Translations under genes and position numbers: made by a program
Shown: piece after piece, positions 45,949 to 54,993 of the stretch
Position numbering within the stretch: position 1 is the first letter of the stretch
How the letters are laid out: each line of letters begins with the position of its first letter
Notes under the pieces: generated by a model
Told to the model about the DNA's origin: nothing
The model's input: the letters and a program-made list of their open reading frames with translations, nothing else
Database searches by the model: none
DNA from: JAJFJD01 sp965228695
Lineage (GTDB): Bacteria > Pseudomonadota > Alphaproteobacteria > UBA8366
DNA length: 64,000 nucleotides
Assembly: GCA_965228695.1 (NCBI GenBank)
Contig: CBDDIB010000002.1
Coordinates: 124,001-188,000, forward strand
Direction of reading: 5' to 3'

Positions 45949-46910
45949 ATGGACCTGAACGACATCACGATTCACTTCATTCATCCCGCATATCAATTGG
46001 CGCCGCTGTTCGAGAACGCAATACGGGGATCAAGCATTTCCAGTCCTGGACCATGGACGAGGCCTATGCCCGTATGGGCGACGGCGACGTTATCGTCGTA
46101 TCGGGTTATTGGAAGAACGACATGCTGGAATCCGCCGACCGGTTGAAGTTCATCCAGGTATGCGGCGCGGGCTACGACCAGTTCGACCAGGATGGGATCC
46201 GGGCGAAGGGCGCGCGGCTGGCCAATGCCAGCGGCGTCAACGTTAATGCGGTGAGCGACCACGCCCTGGCGCTGACCCTCGGCCTGACGCGGCTGATCCA
46301 CACCGGGCGCGACAATCAGCGCAAGGCGCAATGGCGCGGCATGATCGCCGATCTTTCGCAACGCGAAGAGGAACTGCCGGGCAAGACCATGCTGATCTAC
46401 GGCCTCGGAAAGATCGGCGGACGCACCGCCAAACTGGCGAAAGCGTTCGACATGGAAGTTATCGGATTGAAGCGCGACACGTCGACCCCAGTCGAGCATG
46501 TCGACGAGTTGCATCCGTCCGGCGATCTGCTGCTGCACCTGCCGCGCGCCGACGTCGTCGTGCTGACCTGTCCGCTGACGCCGGAAACGCAAAACGTCAT
46601 CGACGCGAAGGCGTTGGCCGCGATGAAGCCATCCGCCTATCTCATCAACGTGGCACGCGGCGGATGCGTCGATCAGGATGCGCTGATCCAAGCGCTGCAG
46701 GACAAGCTGATCGCCGGCGCCGGAATCGACGTGACCGTCCCGGAGCCGCTGGAGGCGGAATCGCCGTTGTGGGGGTTCGAGAATGTCATCCTGACGCCGC
46801 ATACCGGCGGCGAGACCCGACAATACGAGGACAATGTGATCGACATCCTGCTCGAAAACCTCAACCGCTTGGCGCGCGGCGACGAACCGCTGCACAACCA
46901 GGTCGTCTAA
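45949..46910 (+). CDS. D-isomer specific 2-hydroxyacid dehydrogenase with apparent N-terminal frameshift
   Basis: The natural N-terminus (MDLNDITIHFIHPAYQLAP, from ATG 45949) is in one frame, while the rest, beginning NTGIKHFQSWTMDEAY at 46020, is in another. Joining them needs one extra base near 46018-46020, so a single-base deletion or a sequencing error is likely. The remainder is intact: the NAD-binding motif YGLGKIGGRTAK, the catalytic arginine in NVARGG and the HTGGE histidine region. Without correction only a shortened protein could be made, for example from the ATG at 46053. The KstD-like gene follows 13 bp later. Substrate unknown. Confidence 0.75.
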
Positions 46911-46923
46911 GCGAGAGCCGCCC

Positions 46924-48543
46924 ATGCCGGAGGATCGTCAACAGGTCGATGTGATCGTCGTCGGCACCGGCGCCGCCGGGTTGAGCGCGGCGTTGGCGGC
47001 CCGTGTTTCGGGCGCCTCCGTGTTGGTGGTGGAGAAATCGGCCATGGCCGGCGGGACGACCGCGATGTCCGGCGGCTGCATCTGGATTCCCGGCCACCAC
47101 TACATGGCCGACCTGGGCGTCAGCGATTCGCGGGACGCCGCCTTGGAGTACATCCGCGCGGTCTCGCCCGACGGGTGGCACAATTTGGAGGAGCCGCTCT
47201 GGGCCGCCTTCGTCGACCGCGCGCCGGAAATGCTGAGATTCGTCGAGGAACATAGCCCGACACGGTTCAAACCGAACCGCGACCCCGACCCTTATGCCGA
47301 GGCGCCGGGCGGGATGGAATTCGGTCGCAACGTCTCGCCGCGGCCGATCCGTATCGGTGTCCTGGGTGCGTGGCGCGACCGCATCCGACCGCGCACCTTG
47401 TCGGTCGAACTGAGCTACGACGAGATCGTCGACACGCATTTCTATGCCAACCCGAAGAAGGGGATGATGCGCTTCCTCCCGCGCCTGCTGTGGCGGCACC
47501 TGCGCGGCATGCGCACGCGCGGCAACGCGCTGACCATCGGCTTGCTGAAGGGCTGCCTCGACAAAGGCGTCGAGGTCTGGCTCGACAGCCCGGCGAAACG
47601 CCTGATCACCGACGACGGCCGGGTGACCGGCCTGGAGCTGGAGCGCAACGGCGCCGCCGTGACGGTGCAGGCGGCGAATGGCGTCATCCTGGCCAGCGGC
47701 GGTTTCGAGTGGAATGCCGAGATGATGGCCGAGCATTTCCCCGGTCCGGTGGAATGGACCGCCAGTCCGTCCACAAATACCGGCGACGGCCAGCGCATGG
47801 CGGCAGAGGTCGGCGCGCATCTCGACCGCATGGATCAGGCGCTGGTCATGGGGACGACGCCGGTGACCTACGAAGGCCGTCTACAAGGACAGCCCGCCGC
47901 CGACTACTTCCTGCCGCATTCGATGATCGTGAACCGGCACGGCAAGCGCTTCGTCAACGAGAAGCAGATGAATGTCGGCCTCGCCTTCGCGGAGCGCGAT
48001 CCGGATACCGGCGAACCGCTGCACCTGCCGGCATGGCGCATCTACGACGGCCAGTTCGCCGAGAAATACCCGCACGCGCTGCCGAAAGCGTCGGTGCCCG
48101 GCAATCGGTTCGAAGCGGACACGCTTGCGGACCTCGCGCGGCAAATCGACGTGGACCCGGCCGGTCTGGCCGACACGGCGGCGCGATTCAGCACCTTCGC
48201 CCGCGCCGGAAAGGACGAGGACTTCGGCCGCGGCGACACGGCGTGGGACCGTAACCGAGGCGGCGACCCGACGCAGAAACCGAGCCCTACGCTGGGACCG
48301 ATCGAACGGCCGCCGTTCTACGCGATGCCGTTCAAGGCGAGTTTCCTCGGCACCAAGGGGGGCGCGCGCACCAACGAACGCGCGGAGGTGCTGCGCCCCG
48401 ACGGCACGGCGATTCCGGGCCTGTACGCCGCCGGCAATGTGATGGCGAATGCCTTCGGATCGAAAGGGGTCGGGGCCGGCACGACGCTCGGCCCGTGCCT
48501 GACCTGGGGTTACATCGCAGGAATGAGCGCCGCCCAGCGTTAA
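46924..48543 (+). CDS. FAD-dependent oxidoreductase, 3-ketosteroid dehydrogenase-like
   Basis: This 539-residue flavoprotein has the dinucleotide motif VVGTGAAGLSAA at residues 12-23 with E37 binding the ribose, AGGTTAMSGGCIWIPG after it, and FGSKGVGAGTTLGPCLTWG near the end, which closes the FAD site. This layout fits the KstD / fumarate reductase-like family that dehydrogenates steroid or other cyclic ketones. The substrate is inferred only from family likeness. It directly follows the 2-hydroxyacid dehydrogenase gene. Confidence 0.88.
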   Translation: MPEDRQQVDVIVVGTGAAGLSAALAARVSGASVLVVEKSAMAGGTTAMSGGCIWIPGHHYMADLGVSDSRDAALEYIRAVSPDGWHNLEEPLWAAFVDRAPEMLRFVEEHSPTRFKPNRDPDPYAEAPGGMEFGRNVSPRPIRIGVLGAWRDRIRPRTLSVELSYDEIVDTHFYANPKKGMMRFLPRLLWRHLRGMRTRGNALTIGLLKGCLDKGVEVWLDSPAKRLITDDGRVTGLELERNGAAVTVQAANGVILASGGFEWNAEMMAEHFPGPVEWTASPSTNTGDGQRMAAEVGAHLDRMDQALVMGTTPVTYEGRLQGQPAADYFLPHSMIVNRHGKRFVNEKQMNVGLAFAERDPDTGEPLHLPAWRIYDGQFAEKYPHALPKASVPGNRFEADTLADLARQIDVDPAGLADTAARFSTFARAGKDEDFGRGDTAWDRNRGGDPTQKPSPTLGPIERPPFYAMPFKASFLGTKGGARTNERAEVLRPDGTAIPGLYAAGNVMANAFGSKGVGAGTTLGPCLTWGYIAGMSAAQR

Positions 48544-48546
48544 CGG

Positions 48547-48762
48547 TCAGACGTCGTCCTTGGTCCACCCGTCGCCGCCGCAGCGGACGCAGCGCACTTT
48601 CTTGAACAACTCGTCCCAATCGCCGTCACTCGCGACATAGTCGAGGACGCAGCGTAGCGCCTTCGATTTGTCTTCGAGACTGTACTTCTCCGCGGCAAAG
48701 ACCAGCATGTCTTCCGCGTCCTTCTGAATTTCGAACGTCACCGAGATCTTGTCGCCTGCCAT
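48547..48762 (-). CDS. Small hypothetical protein with CxxC motif
   Basis: This 71-residue protein starts MAGDKISVTFEIQKDAEDML and has a strand-helix-helix pattern like ribbon-helix-helix proteins (about residues 5-48), then a C-terminal CVRCGGDGW zinc-ribbon-like half site. AAGGG precedes the start; an upstream in-frame start at 48819 is possible but less likely. It is convergent with the KstD-like gene, three bases apart. I do not recognise the family. A DNA-binding role is only a guess from shape. Confidence 0.6.
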   Translation of the reverse strand: MAGDKISVTFEIQKDAEDMLVFAAEKYSLEDKSKALRCVLDYVASDGDWDELFKKVRCVRCGGDGWTKDDV

Positions 48763-48882
48763 GAACTGACCCTTCTTGATTGTCTGACGGTTGAGACGGA
48801 TTGGCAGGCAGCCTAGCACACGATGACCGGATTGCCGCAGACCGCGATACCGTAGGGTTCGGAAATCGATGCCGGAAGGACG

Positions 48883-49236
48883 CTAATTCGCGTCCAAGGC
48901 CGCCAGCAACAGCACCGCATGACTCTGCTCGAATTCCTTCGTGGCGAACAGGAGCGTTACCACCTCATGCTCCCGTCCTATCGCGTGAAGCGTCTGGAAC
49001 GCCGCCGCCCGATCCGGGTCCTTCAACTCTTCGCGATAGCGGTCGGCGAAGCCCTGCCAGCGCGCCGTATCGTGTCCGAACCATTTCCGCAGCGCGGTCG
49101 AGGGCGCGATCTCCTTAAGCCATAGATCGACCGCCGCCGCGTCCTTCGAGACGCCGCGCGGCCAGAGCCGGTCAATCAATACCCGATACCCGTCTTCGGG
49201 CGCCGCCGGCTCGTAAACCCGTTTGGCTTGAAACAT
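48883..49236 (-). CDS. DUF488 family protein
   Basis: This 117-residue protein has all DUF488 hallmarks: KRVYEPAAPEDGYRVLIDRLWPRG at the start, LKEIAPSTALRKWFGHD in the middle and VVTLLFATKEFEQSHAVLL at the end. The ATG at 49236 fits the family N-terminus; an in-frame ATG at 49260 would add eight residues and overlap the promoter of the divergent AraC gene. The family function is unknown, though its conserved Arg, Asp and His suggest a catalytic fold. Confidence 0.87.
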   Translation of the reverse strand: MFQAKRVYEPAAPEDGYRVLIDRLWPRGVSKDAAAVDLWLKEIAPSTALRKWFGHDTARWQGFADRYREELKDPDRAAAFQTLHAIGREHEVVTLLFATKEFEQSHAVLLLAALDAN

Positions 49237-49266
49237 CGCAAACCCCGTGACATTCGACATGCAGGA

Positions 49267-49290
49267 CCTAAATATTTATCTCATCGTCCC
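49267..49290. promoter_or_regulatory. Two-part motif, copy 1, before the AraC gene
   Basis: CCTAAATATTT, then 5 bp, then ATCGTCCC. The same two blocks with a 4-bp spacer recur at 50238-50260 before the YHS gene. The position, just ahead of the probable araC start at 49301, suits an autoregulatory AraC-type binding site. Confidence 0.45.
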
Positions 49291-49300
49291 GAAACAAGCG

Positions 49301-50242
49301 ATGGACTGCAATATGGATGTGTTGAGCGATATTCTCGATACGTTGCAACTGCGCGGCACGCTGTATTTCCGCACCGCGTTCACGTCTCCGTGGTCGGTCG
49401 CGGTGCCCGCCTATGGCCGGTCGGCCCGATTCCATCTGGCTGCGCAGGGACGCTGCCATGTCCGTATCGGCGACGACCACGACGTCGTCCTGGAACCGGG
49501 CGACATGATCATCATTCCCAACGGCGCGGCGCATGTCCTTTGTGAAACTCCGGACGTGAAACCGGCCGAGTTGGAAGATGTACTGCAGCAGGCCGGCTAC
49601 ACCGGCGACGGGGTGCTGGTCTACGGCGGCGATATTGCGCCGAATGCCGATACCAAGCTGATCTGCGGCCATCTGAATTTCGCCGAGACGGTCGATCATC
49701 CGCTGCTGCGGGCATTGCCGCCGTATCTGTTGGTTACGGCCGAATTGCGGGCCCGGGCGCCCTTGCTGGACGAGTTGATGCGCCTGATCACCCGCCAGAT
49801 GTTTACCGAAGCCCCCGGTACGAAGGCGTCGGTCATCCGGCTGACCGAAGCGTTGTTCATCGAGGTCGTCCGGACCTGCGCCGATCAGGACGACACGCTG
49901 CGCGGCATCATCGAGGCGATGAGCGACCCGCGGATCGGCCGCGCGCTCAGCCTAATGCATCGCCAGCTCACCCAGGATTGGACGCTCGCGTCGATCGCCC
50001 GCGAGGTCGGCATGTCGCGCAGCCGCTTCGCCGACGCCTTCCAGTCGATGCTGGGCTGCACGCCGATGGGCTACCTATCGGACCTGCGGCTGCAGAAAGC
50101 GATGACCCTGCTCGCCGACACGACGACGCCGGTTCAAACGGTCGCGGCACAGGTGGGCTACCAATCGCCGGCCGCCTTCTCGCGCGCATTTTCCAACCGC
50201 TACGGCCAAAGCCCCCGGGACGCACGCCGCGCCGCCGCCTAA
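49301..50242 (+). CDS. AraC family transcriptional regulator with cupin sensor
   Basis: This protein of about 313 residues has an N-terminal cupin domain (LRGTLYFRTAFTSPWSV, then RFHLAAQGRCHVRI and PGDMIIIPNGAAHVL) and a C-terminal AraC double helix-turn-helix (LASIAREVGMSRSRFADAF and AQVGYQSPAAFSRAFSNRYG). The start is uncertain: GTG 49247, ATG 49259, 49301 and 49313 are all in frame; the family N-terminus (MDVLSDILDTL) points to 49301 or 49313. It is divergent from the DUF488 gene and 143 bp before a YHS-domain gene. Matching motifs in front of both genes suggest it controls itself and the YHS gene. Confidence 0.9.
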   Translation: MDCNMDVLSDILDTLQLRGTLYFRTAFTSPWSVAVPAYGRSARFHLAAQGRCHVRIGDDHDVVLEPGDMIIIPNGAAHVLCETPDVKPAELEDVLQQAGYTGDGVLVYGGDIAPNADTKLICGHLNFAETVDHPLLRALPPYLLVTAELRARAPLLDELMRLITRQMFTEAPGTKASVIRLTEALFIEVVRTCADQDDTLRGIIEAMSDPRIGRALSLMHRQLTQDWTLASIAREVGMSRSRFADAFQSMLGCTPMGYLSDLRLQKAMTLLADTTTPVQTVAAQVGYQSPAAFSRAFSNRYGQSPRDARRAAA

Positions 50243-50260
50243 ATATTTGCAGATCGTCCC
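50238..50260. promoter_or_regulatory. Two-part motif, copy 2, before the YHS gene
   Basis: CCTAAATATTT, 4 bp, ATCGTCCC: 19 bases shared with the copy at 49267-49290. It overlaps the araC stop codon and ends right beside the place where the -35 box of the following promoter should be, the typical site for an AraC-type activator. Confidence 0.5.
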
Positions 50261-50281
50261 ATTAAATTTGCACGAAGTGCG

Positions 50282-50287
50282 TATAAT
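50282..50287 (+). promoter_or_regulatory. Candidate -10 element of the YHS gene
   Basis: A perfect TATAAT, about 98 bp before the start codon, with no recognisable -35 hexamer. Between it and the two-part motif lies a small palindrome, GCAC-GAA-GTGC (50270-50280). A -10 box without a -35 fits a promoter that depends on an activator. Confidence 0.45.
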
Positions 50288-50384
50288 AGGATGGTTTGTT
50301 GATAATTCCGCCCACCTTTCCAAATCCTATCGTGTCGGCGCCGACCGGTGCCGCATCGATTTAAACCCGATTTGGAGAAGACAG

Positions 50385-50873
50385 ATGAGCCTTATCAAAA
50401 CCACCCTCGCCGCGGTCGCCGTGGCATCCCTGTTGGGCGTTGCCGCCCCGGCGCAGGCCGCCGACGAGATCAACGCCGTTCCCGGCCTGTCGATCGTCGG
50501 CAAACCGCTGGCCCTGCACGGCTACGACCCGGTTGCTTATTTCACCGTCGGCAAGCCGACGCGCGGCTCGGACAAGATCGTCGCCGTGCATGACGGCGTC
50601 GCCTACCGCTTCGCCAGCGCGGCGCACAAGACCGCCTTCGAGAAGAACCCGGCGAAATACCTGCCGGCCTATGGCGGGTTCTGCGCCTTCGGCGTGTCCG
50701 TCGGCAAGAAGTTCGACGGCGACCCGAACCTCTGGAAAATCGAGGACGGCAAGCTGTACCTGAACCTCAACGAAGAGATCTACGCGACCTTCCTGAAGGA
50801 TTTGGACGGCAACATCGAGAAAGCCGAGAAGAACTGGACGAAGATCGAACACACGGCCGCCACGGCCCTGTAA
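50385..50873 (+). CDS. Secreted YHS domain protein
   Basis: This 162-residue protein has a signal peptide cleaved near residue 24 (AQA/ADE) and a YHS-type domain. Conserved parts are LHGYDPVAYFTVGKPTRG, YRFASAAHKTAFEKNPAKYLPAYGGFCAFGV and the final NWTKIE. Such periplasmic YHS proteins may bind metal through the YGGFC cysteine region, but the role is unproven. The start at 50385 has a GGAG site. It is the likely target of the AraC regulator in front of it. Confidence 0.88.
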   Translation: MSLIKTTLAAVAVASLLGVAAPAQAADEINAVPGLSIVGKPLALHGYDPVAYFTVGKPTRGSDKIVAVHDGVAYRFASAAHKTAFEKNPAKYLPAYGGFCAFGVSVGKKFDGDPNLWKIEDGKLYLNLNEEIYATFLKDLDGNIEKAEKNWTKIEHTAATAL

Positions 50874-50885
50874 GATGGCCTTCGT

Positions 50886-51566
50886 TTACGACTTGCCGCC
50901 GTAATGCCGTTCCAGATCGGCCGTTACGGCGGCAAGGCTTTCCACATCCGCGTATTTCATATCCATGTCGAACAGATTGGCGCGATGCGCCATGGCGCTG
51001 CGGTCGCCGCAGGCCTCTTCGACCACGATCACCCGGAAGTTATGCGAAAACGCATCGGCCACCGCATGGCGCACGCAGCCGCTGGTCGACACGCCGCACA
51101 CCACCACTGTATCCACGTCGTCATACCGCATGAAGGACTCCAGCGGCGTCTCGAAAAAGGGTGACGGTTTGTTCTTGTCGATGACGATATCCCGCTCCGC
51201 CGGGGCATAGGCTTCGGGCCATTCGTCCGCCGCCGGATCGTCGGTATACTGGAACTCACCGGACGTCCCGAGCTTCAGGTTCCAGATACCCCGCCGCGTC
51301 GGATGGGAACGGTTGTCCCGCCGGCTGTAGTAAATCGGCAGCGACAACCGCCGGAATACCGCCGTCAGTTCGGTCAGTGCGGCGATCAATGCGGGATCCT
51401 CCGCGCCGCAGAGCGGATAATTCGGATCGACGAACATATGCGTCGTATCCACGTTCAACAGCCCCGCCCGCCGCCCGTATCCGATGGCGTTGCCGAAGGC
51501 GGCCTTGCGGTATGTCTCCAATTCCTCGGGCGGCAGGTAATCCGCCCATTTGTCGATCTTGCTCAC
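50886..51566 (-). CDS. Isochorismatase-family amidohydrolase (N-carbamoylsarcosine amidase-like)
   Basis: This 226-residue cysteine hydrolase shows the family triad: D40 in LLNVDTTHMFVD, K131 or K133 in IVIDKNKPS, and the nucleophile C164 in GVSTSGCVRHAVADA. The layout resembles N-carbamoylsarcosine amidohydrolase, which removes the carbamoyl group from N-carbamoyl amino acids. It lies 11 bp after an M20 carbamoylase on the same strand, so a shared role in breaking down carbamoyl or ureide compounds is a sound inference. Confidence 0.87.
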   Translation of the reverse strand: MSKIDKWADYLPPEELETYRKAAFGNAIGYGRRAGLLNVDTTHMFVDPNYPLCGAEDPALIAALTELTAVFRRLSLPIYYSRRDNRSHPTRRGIWNLKLGTSGEFQYTDDPAADEWPEAYAPAERDIVIDKNKPSPFFETPLESFMRYDDVDTVVVCGVSTSGCVRHAVADAFSHNFRVIVVEEACGDRSAMAHRANLFDMDMKYADVESLAAVTADLERHYGGKS

Positions 51567-51577
51567 CGGGTCTACCT

Positions 51578-52825
51578 TCAGTCGCCGTTGGCCAACTCGA
51601 ACATCGTGTCCAAAATGACCTGGGTGCCGGCCGCGATATCCTCGGGCCGCGCGTTTTCGGCCTCGTTGTGGCTGATCCCGCCTTCGCAGGGCACAAACAC
51701 CATGCCGCTGGGGCAGTGGCCGGCCATGTGGCGCGCGTCATGCCCCGCGCCAGAGAAGATGTGCCGCCAGGCATAGCCGCGCGCCTCGGCGCTGCGGATG
51801 ATCGCAGCCGGGACCGTATCCCCGAACTCCACCGTCTCGGACCGGTTCGCCTCGCTGACCTGCACGTCGCAGCGCTTGGCCGCCGCCCGCGCCGCCGGCT
51901 CGAGCTTGTCGCCCAGTTCGGCGAGCAGGCCGTTGTCCGGATGGCGGAAATCGACCAGGAACTTCACCAGACCGGGCACCACCGAGCGCGCGCCAGGGAA
52001 AGCCTCGAACCGGCCGATGGTGAACCGGACCTCGTCGGCCTCGTCGTGGAAGATTTCGTGCAGGCTCTGGACGATCGCGACCGCGTCGACCAGCGCGTCG
52101 CGCCGCCCGGACCGCGGCATGGTGCCCGCATGCGCTTCCTCGCCGATCACGTCCACCGAGAATTTGCGGGTTCCCTGGATGCCCGTGACGACGCCGATCG
52201 GGATGCCTTCCGCTTCGAGGATCGGGCCCTGCTCGATATGTGCCTCGACGAAGGAATGATAGGGCGCACCGAAGTCACGATGCGCGACGTCAGGCAACGC
52301 ATTCCGTAAGGCGGCGATCGAGTCCGCCATCGTCTCGCCGTCGCGGTCGACCCCGGCCAGCAGCGGGGCCAACTCCGCATTCCCGACATAGACCGCCGAA
52401 CCCATCGAACTCGGCGTGAATCGCGCGCCTTCCTCGTTGTTCCAGATCACCGCCTCGACGCCGCGGCGCGGCCGCACGCCCGCATCGGCCATCGATTCCA
52501 GCGCCTCGAAAGCGGCGAGCACGCCGAAGATGCCGTCGAAGCGACCGCCGGTCGGTTGCGTGTCACTGTGCGACCCGCTCGCCACCGGCGGCAGATCGGG
52601 GTCCGATCCGACCAACCGGAAGAAGGTGTTGCCGTAGTCGTCGAGCGCCACGTCGAAACCGCGTTCCAGCGCGACCTCGGTCAGCCGGCGGTGGACCTCG
52701 ATGTCGTCCGCCGTCAGCGTGGTACGGTTCACCCCACCGCGCGGTGTCGCGCCAAGCTCGGCGTATTCCATATGCCGCCGCCACACCCGGTCGGCATCGA
52801 TCTTCGGTGCGCTTGTGTCGTTCAT
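51578..52825 (-). CDS. M20 family Zn-dependent N-carbamoylase (hydantoinase/carbamoylase type)
   Basis: This 415-residue metalloenzyme hydrolyses N-carbamoyl amino acids, beta-ureidopropionate or allantoate-like ureides. Metal ligands are H86 (GSHSDTQPTGG), D97 (RFDGIFGV) and E131/E132 (WNNEEGARF), with further ligands in EAHIEQGP and GGISHNEAE near the end. The SGAGHDAR motif is typical of the family. It is first in a two-gene operon with the isochorismatase-type amidase. Which ureide is used cannot be told. Confidence 0.93.
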   Translation of the reverse strand: MNDTSAPKIDADRVWRRHMEYAELGATPRGGVNRTTLTADDIEVHRRLTEVALERGFDVALDDYGNTFFRLVGSDPDLPPVASGSHSDTQPTGGRFDGIFGVLAAFEALESMADAGVRPRRGVEAVIWNNEEGARFTPSSMGSAVYVGNAELAPLLAGVDRDGETMADSIAALRNALPDVAHRDFGAPYHSFVEAHIEQGPILEAEGIPIGVVTGIQGTRKFSVDVIGEEAHAGTMPRSGRRDALVDAVAIVQSLHEIFHDEADEVRFTIGRFEAFPGARSVVPGLVKFLVDFRHPDNGLLAELGDKLEPAARAAAKRCDVQVSEANRSETVEFGDTVPAAIIRSAEARGYAWRHIFSGAGHDARHMAGHCPSGMVFVPCEGGISHNEAENARPEDIAAGTQVILDTMFELANGD

Positions 52826-53046
52826 TGAGAGACCTCCGGGGTTGCATTTCGGAAAGTGACGATCTTTTTTCCCATGAACACGAAGAACATCGCAAACGCA
52901 ACATTGGGTGCATCGGGTAGAAAGTTCGCCGGCGGTTTCCGAACGGGACAGGAGGATCCCGATACGGAATTGAGTAGCTTTCCATATTTATTGCGACTAC
53001 TTATCGAATCGTCATCGACTGAACGGTTCCATCGGTATCCACCGGC

Positions 53047-54993
53047 ATGCATATCCTCGGGCTTCATTTCGGACATGACGCGGCGGCCTCGGTCCTGTCG
53101 AACGGCAGTATTACCGGCTACGTCCTGCGGGAACGCATCAATCGGGTCAAGCACGCCTTGGGACTCACCCGATCCGAGATCGACAGCGTCTTGAGTGAAG
53201 CACGGCTAACCGTTGCCGATATCGACGCCGTCGCGATTACCTCGACCCAGAACGTCGAACTCCTAACAGGATTGATCGACGGGCTCGATATCGACATATC
53301 ACCGCACGACGCGCACGGCATTCCGGCGACGTTCATAAAGGCCGCGGAGGCGACGAACAACCGCATCGAGGACTTGCTCGTCAAAGCAGTCGAGCCGACA
53401 TTCCGGGGCGACGATACCGGATTCGAATCCATCGTTTATCGTCATGTCTTTCCCGAAGGCGCGACAATCGACTGGGACCGGTTCGACTCGGTGGGATGGC
53501 TCGACGGCTACATTAGCGATGGCTCTTGGCGCGACCCCGCGGACCTACCGACCCTCGCTCGGCAGTCCGCCGAACTAAAGGAAGAATTGCGGTTCGGGTT
53601 TCACTTGCCGGTAACCGTCCAATTGGACGGCCGGGAAATTCCCGGTTACTTCGTGAACCATCACATGGCGCATGCGGCCTCCTGCTATTACCGCTCGGGA
53701 TTTCGCCGCGCCGCCATCCTGACACATGACGGATTCCGGTCGGGGGTCGGCTATCACGGCGGCTTCTTCGCCTTCGGCGACGGCGCACGGCTTTGGCCGG
53801 TGTCGCCACACTATCTGGCGATCGGCGTCCTATATGAAATGGCCGCCGCATCGATCGGTCTGGGTGAGGTCGGCGGCCCTGGTAAACTGATGGGGTTGGC
53901 GTCATACGAGGATCCTGTCTTGTTTAACGACCGATTCGTGTGCAATGAGCCGGGCGCTAAAGCCAATTTCGGGATTTCGTTGACCGAGGCCTGGTTGGCA
54001 TATTGCAAACAGGCCATCCAACAGCGCGAGTACGACCTGACGGCGTATGGCGATAAGAATGCCATGACCGCCCCGGTCAACACCGACATCGCGGCGAGCA
54101 CACAGAAACTATTCGAGGAAATCTACCTGGCCGCCGTGTCCGCGCTGAACGGCATGCTCCAAAACGCGGCGATCCCCTGCGACAGCCTCTGCCTCAGCGG
54201 CGGCACCGCCCTGAACTGCCCGAGCAACACGCGGGTTGCGGCGGAAGGCCCGTTCGACAATGTCTATGTCGAACCGAGTTGCGACGACGGCGGCCTCAGC
54301 GTCGGCGCGAGCCTGCATCTGTTTCACAATTTGATGGACGCACCGGTCCAACCGCCGGAGCCTTATGCGTCGCCGTATCTCGGCCGGACCTACACCGCAG
54401 CGGACATCGAAACCGCCCGGCAAGCATTCGACGTCGACATGTCGTCGCCGGACAGCCCGGCGCTTGCCGCGGCCAAGGACCTGGCCGAGGACCGGGTTAT
54501 TGGCTGGTTCGAAGGCGGCAGCGAAACCGGTCCTCGCGCGCTCGGCCATCGATCCATCCTGGCAAATGCCACGAAGGCGGAGAACTGGCCGCGCGTGAAT
54601 CTGTTGAAAAAGCGCGAGGCGTGGCGCCCGTTCGCGCCGGCCGTGTTGGAAGAGGATGCCGACGATTGGTTCGAAGGGTGCCCCATTCCGTCGCCCTACA
54701 TGCTGTTCAATGCGCGGGTCAAAGGGCCCGGTCTGCCGGCGATCACCCATGTCGACGGCACCGCCCGCATCCAGACGGTCGACCCGTCCTGCGGACAGGT
54801 CTACCAGCTCCTGACGGAATACAAGACCCTGACCGGTATCCCCGTCGTGATGAACACGTCATTCAACGGCCCCGGCGAGCCGATCGTCGAAACGCCTGAA
54901 GAAGCGCTGCGCTTCCTGACCGAGACCGACATCGACGTCGTCTACATCGACGGTAAGCGGTTCACGCGGCAGCTGGGAAATCCCGCCACTTAG
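53047..54993 (+). CDS. NodU/CmcH family O-carbamoyltransferase
   Basis: This 648-residue two-domain protein uses carbamoyl phosphate and ATP to carbamoylate a hydroxyl group, as NodU and TobZ do. The N-terminal Kae1-like domain shows LGLHFGHDAAASVL and the metal-binding NHHMAHAASCYY (H205, H206, H209) and GGTALNC; the C-terminal domain shows ETGPRALGHRSILA and NTSFNGPGEPIVE. It stands alone without visible nodulation, antibiotic or glycosyltransferase genes. The 221 bp before it hold no gene and look AT-richer. Its stop overlaps the convergent greB stop. Acceptor unknown. Confidence 0.9.
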   Translation: MHILGLHFGHDAAASVLSNGSITGYVLRERINRVKHALGLTRSEIDSVLSEARLTVADIDAVAITSTQNVELLTGLIDGLDIDISPHDAHGIPATFIKAAEATNNRIEDLLVKAVEPTFRGDDTGFESIVYRHVFPEGATIDWDRFDSVGWLDGYISDGSWRDPADLPTLARQSAELKEELRFGFHLPVTVQLDGREIPGYFVNHHMAHAASCYYRSGFRRAAILTHDGFRSGVGYHGGFFAFGDGARLWPVSPHYLAIGVLYEMAAASIGLGEVGGPGKLMGLASYEDPVLFNDRFVCNEPGAKANFGISLTEAWLAYCKQAIQQREYDLTAYGDKNAMTAPVNTDIAASTQKLFEEIYLAAVSALNGMLQNAAIPCDSLCLSGGTALNCPSNTRVAAEGPFDNVYVEPSCDDGGLSVGASLHLFHNLMDAPVQPPEPYASPYLGRTYTAADIETARQAFDVDMSSPDSPALAAAKDLAEDRVIGWFEGGSETGPRALGHRSILANATKAENWPRVNLLKKREAWRPFAPAVLEEDADDWFEGCPIPSPYMLFNARVKGPGLPAITHVDGTARIQTVDPSCGQVYQLLTEYKTLTGIPVVMNTSFNGPGEPIVETPEEALRFLTETDIDVVYIDGKRFTRQLGNPAT

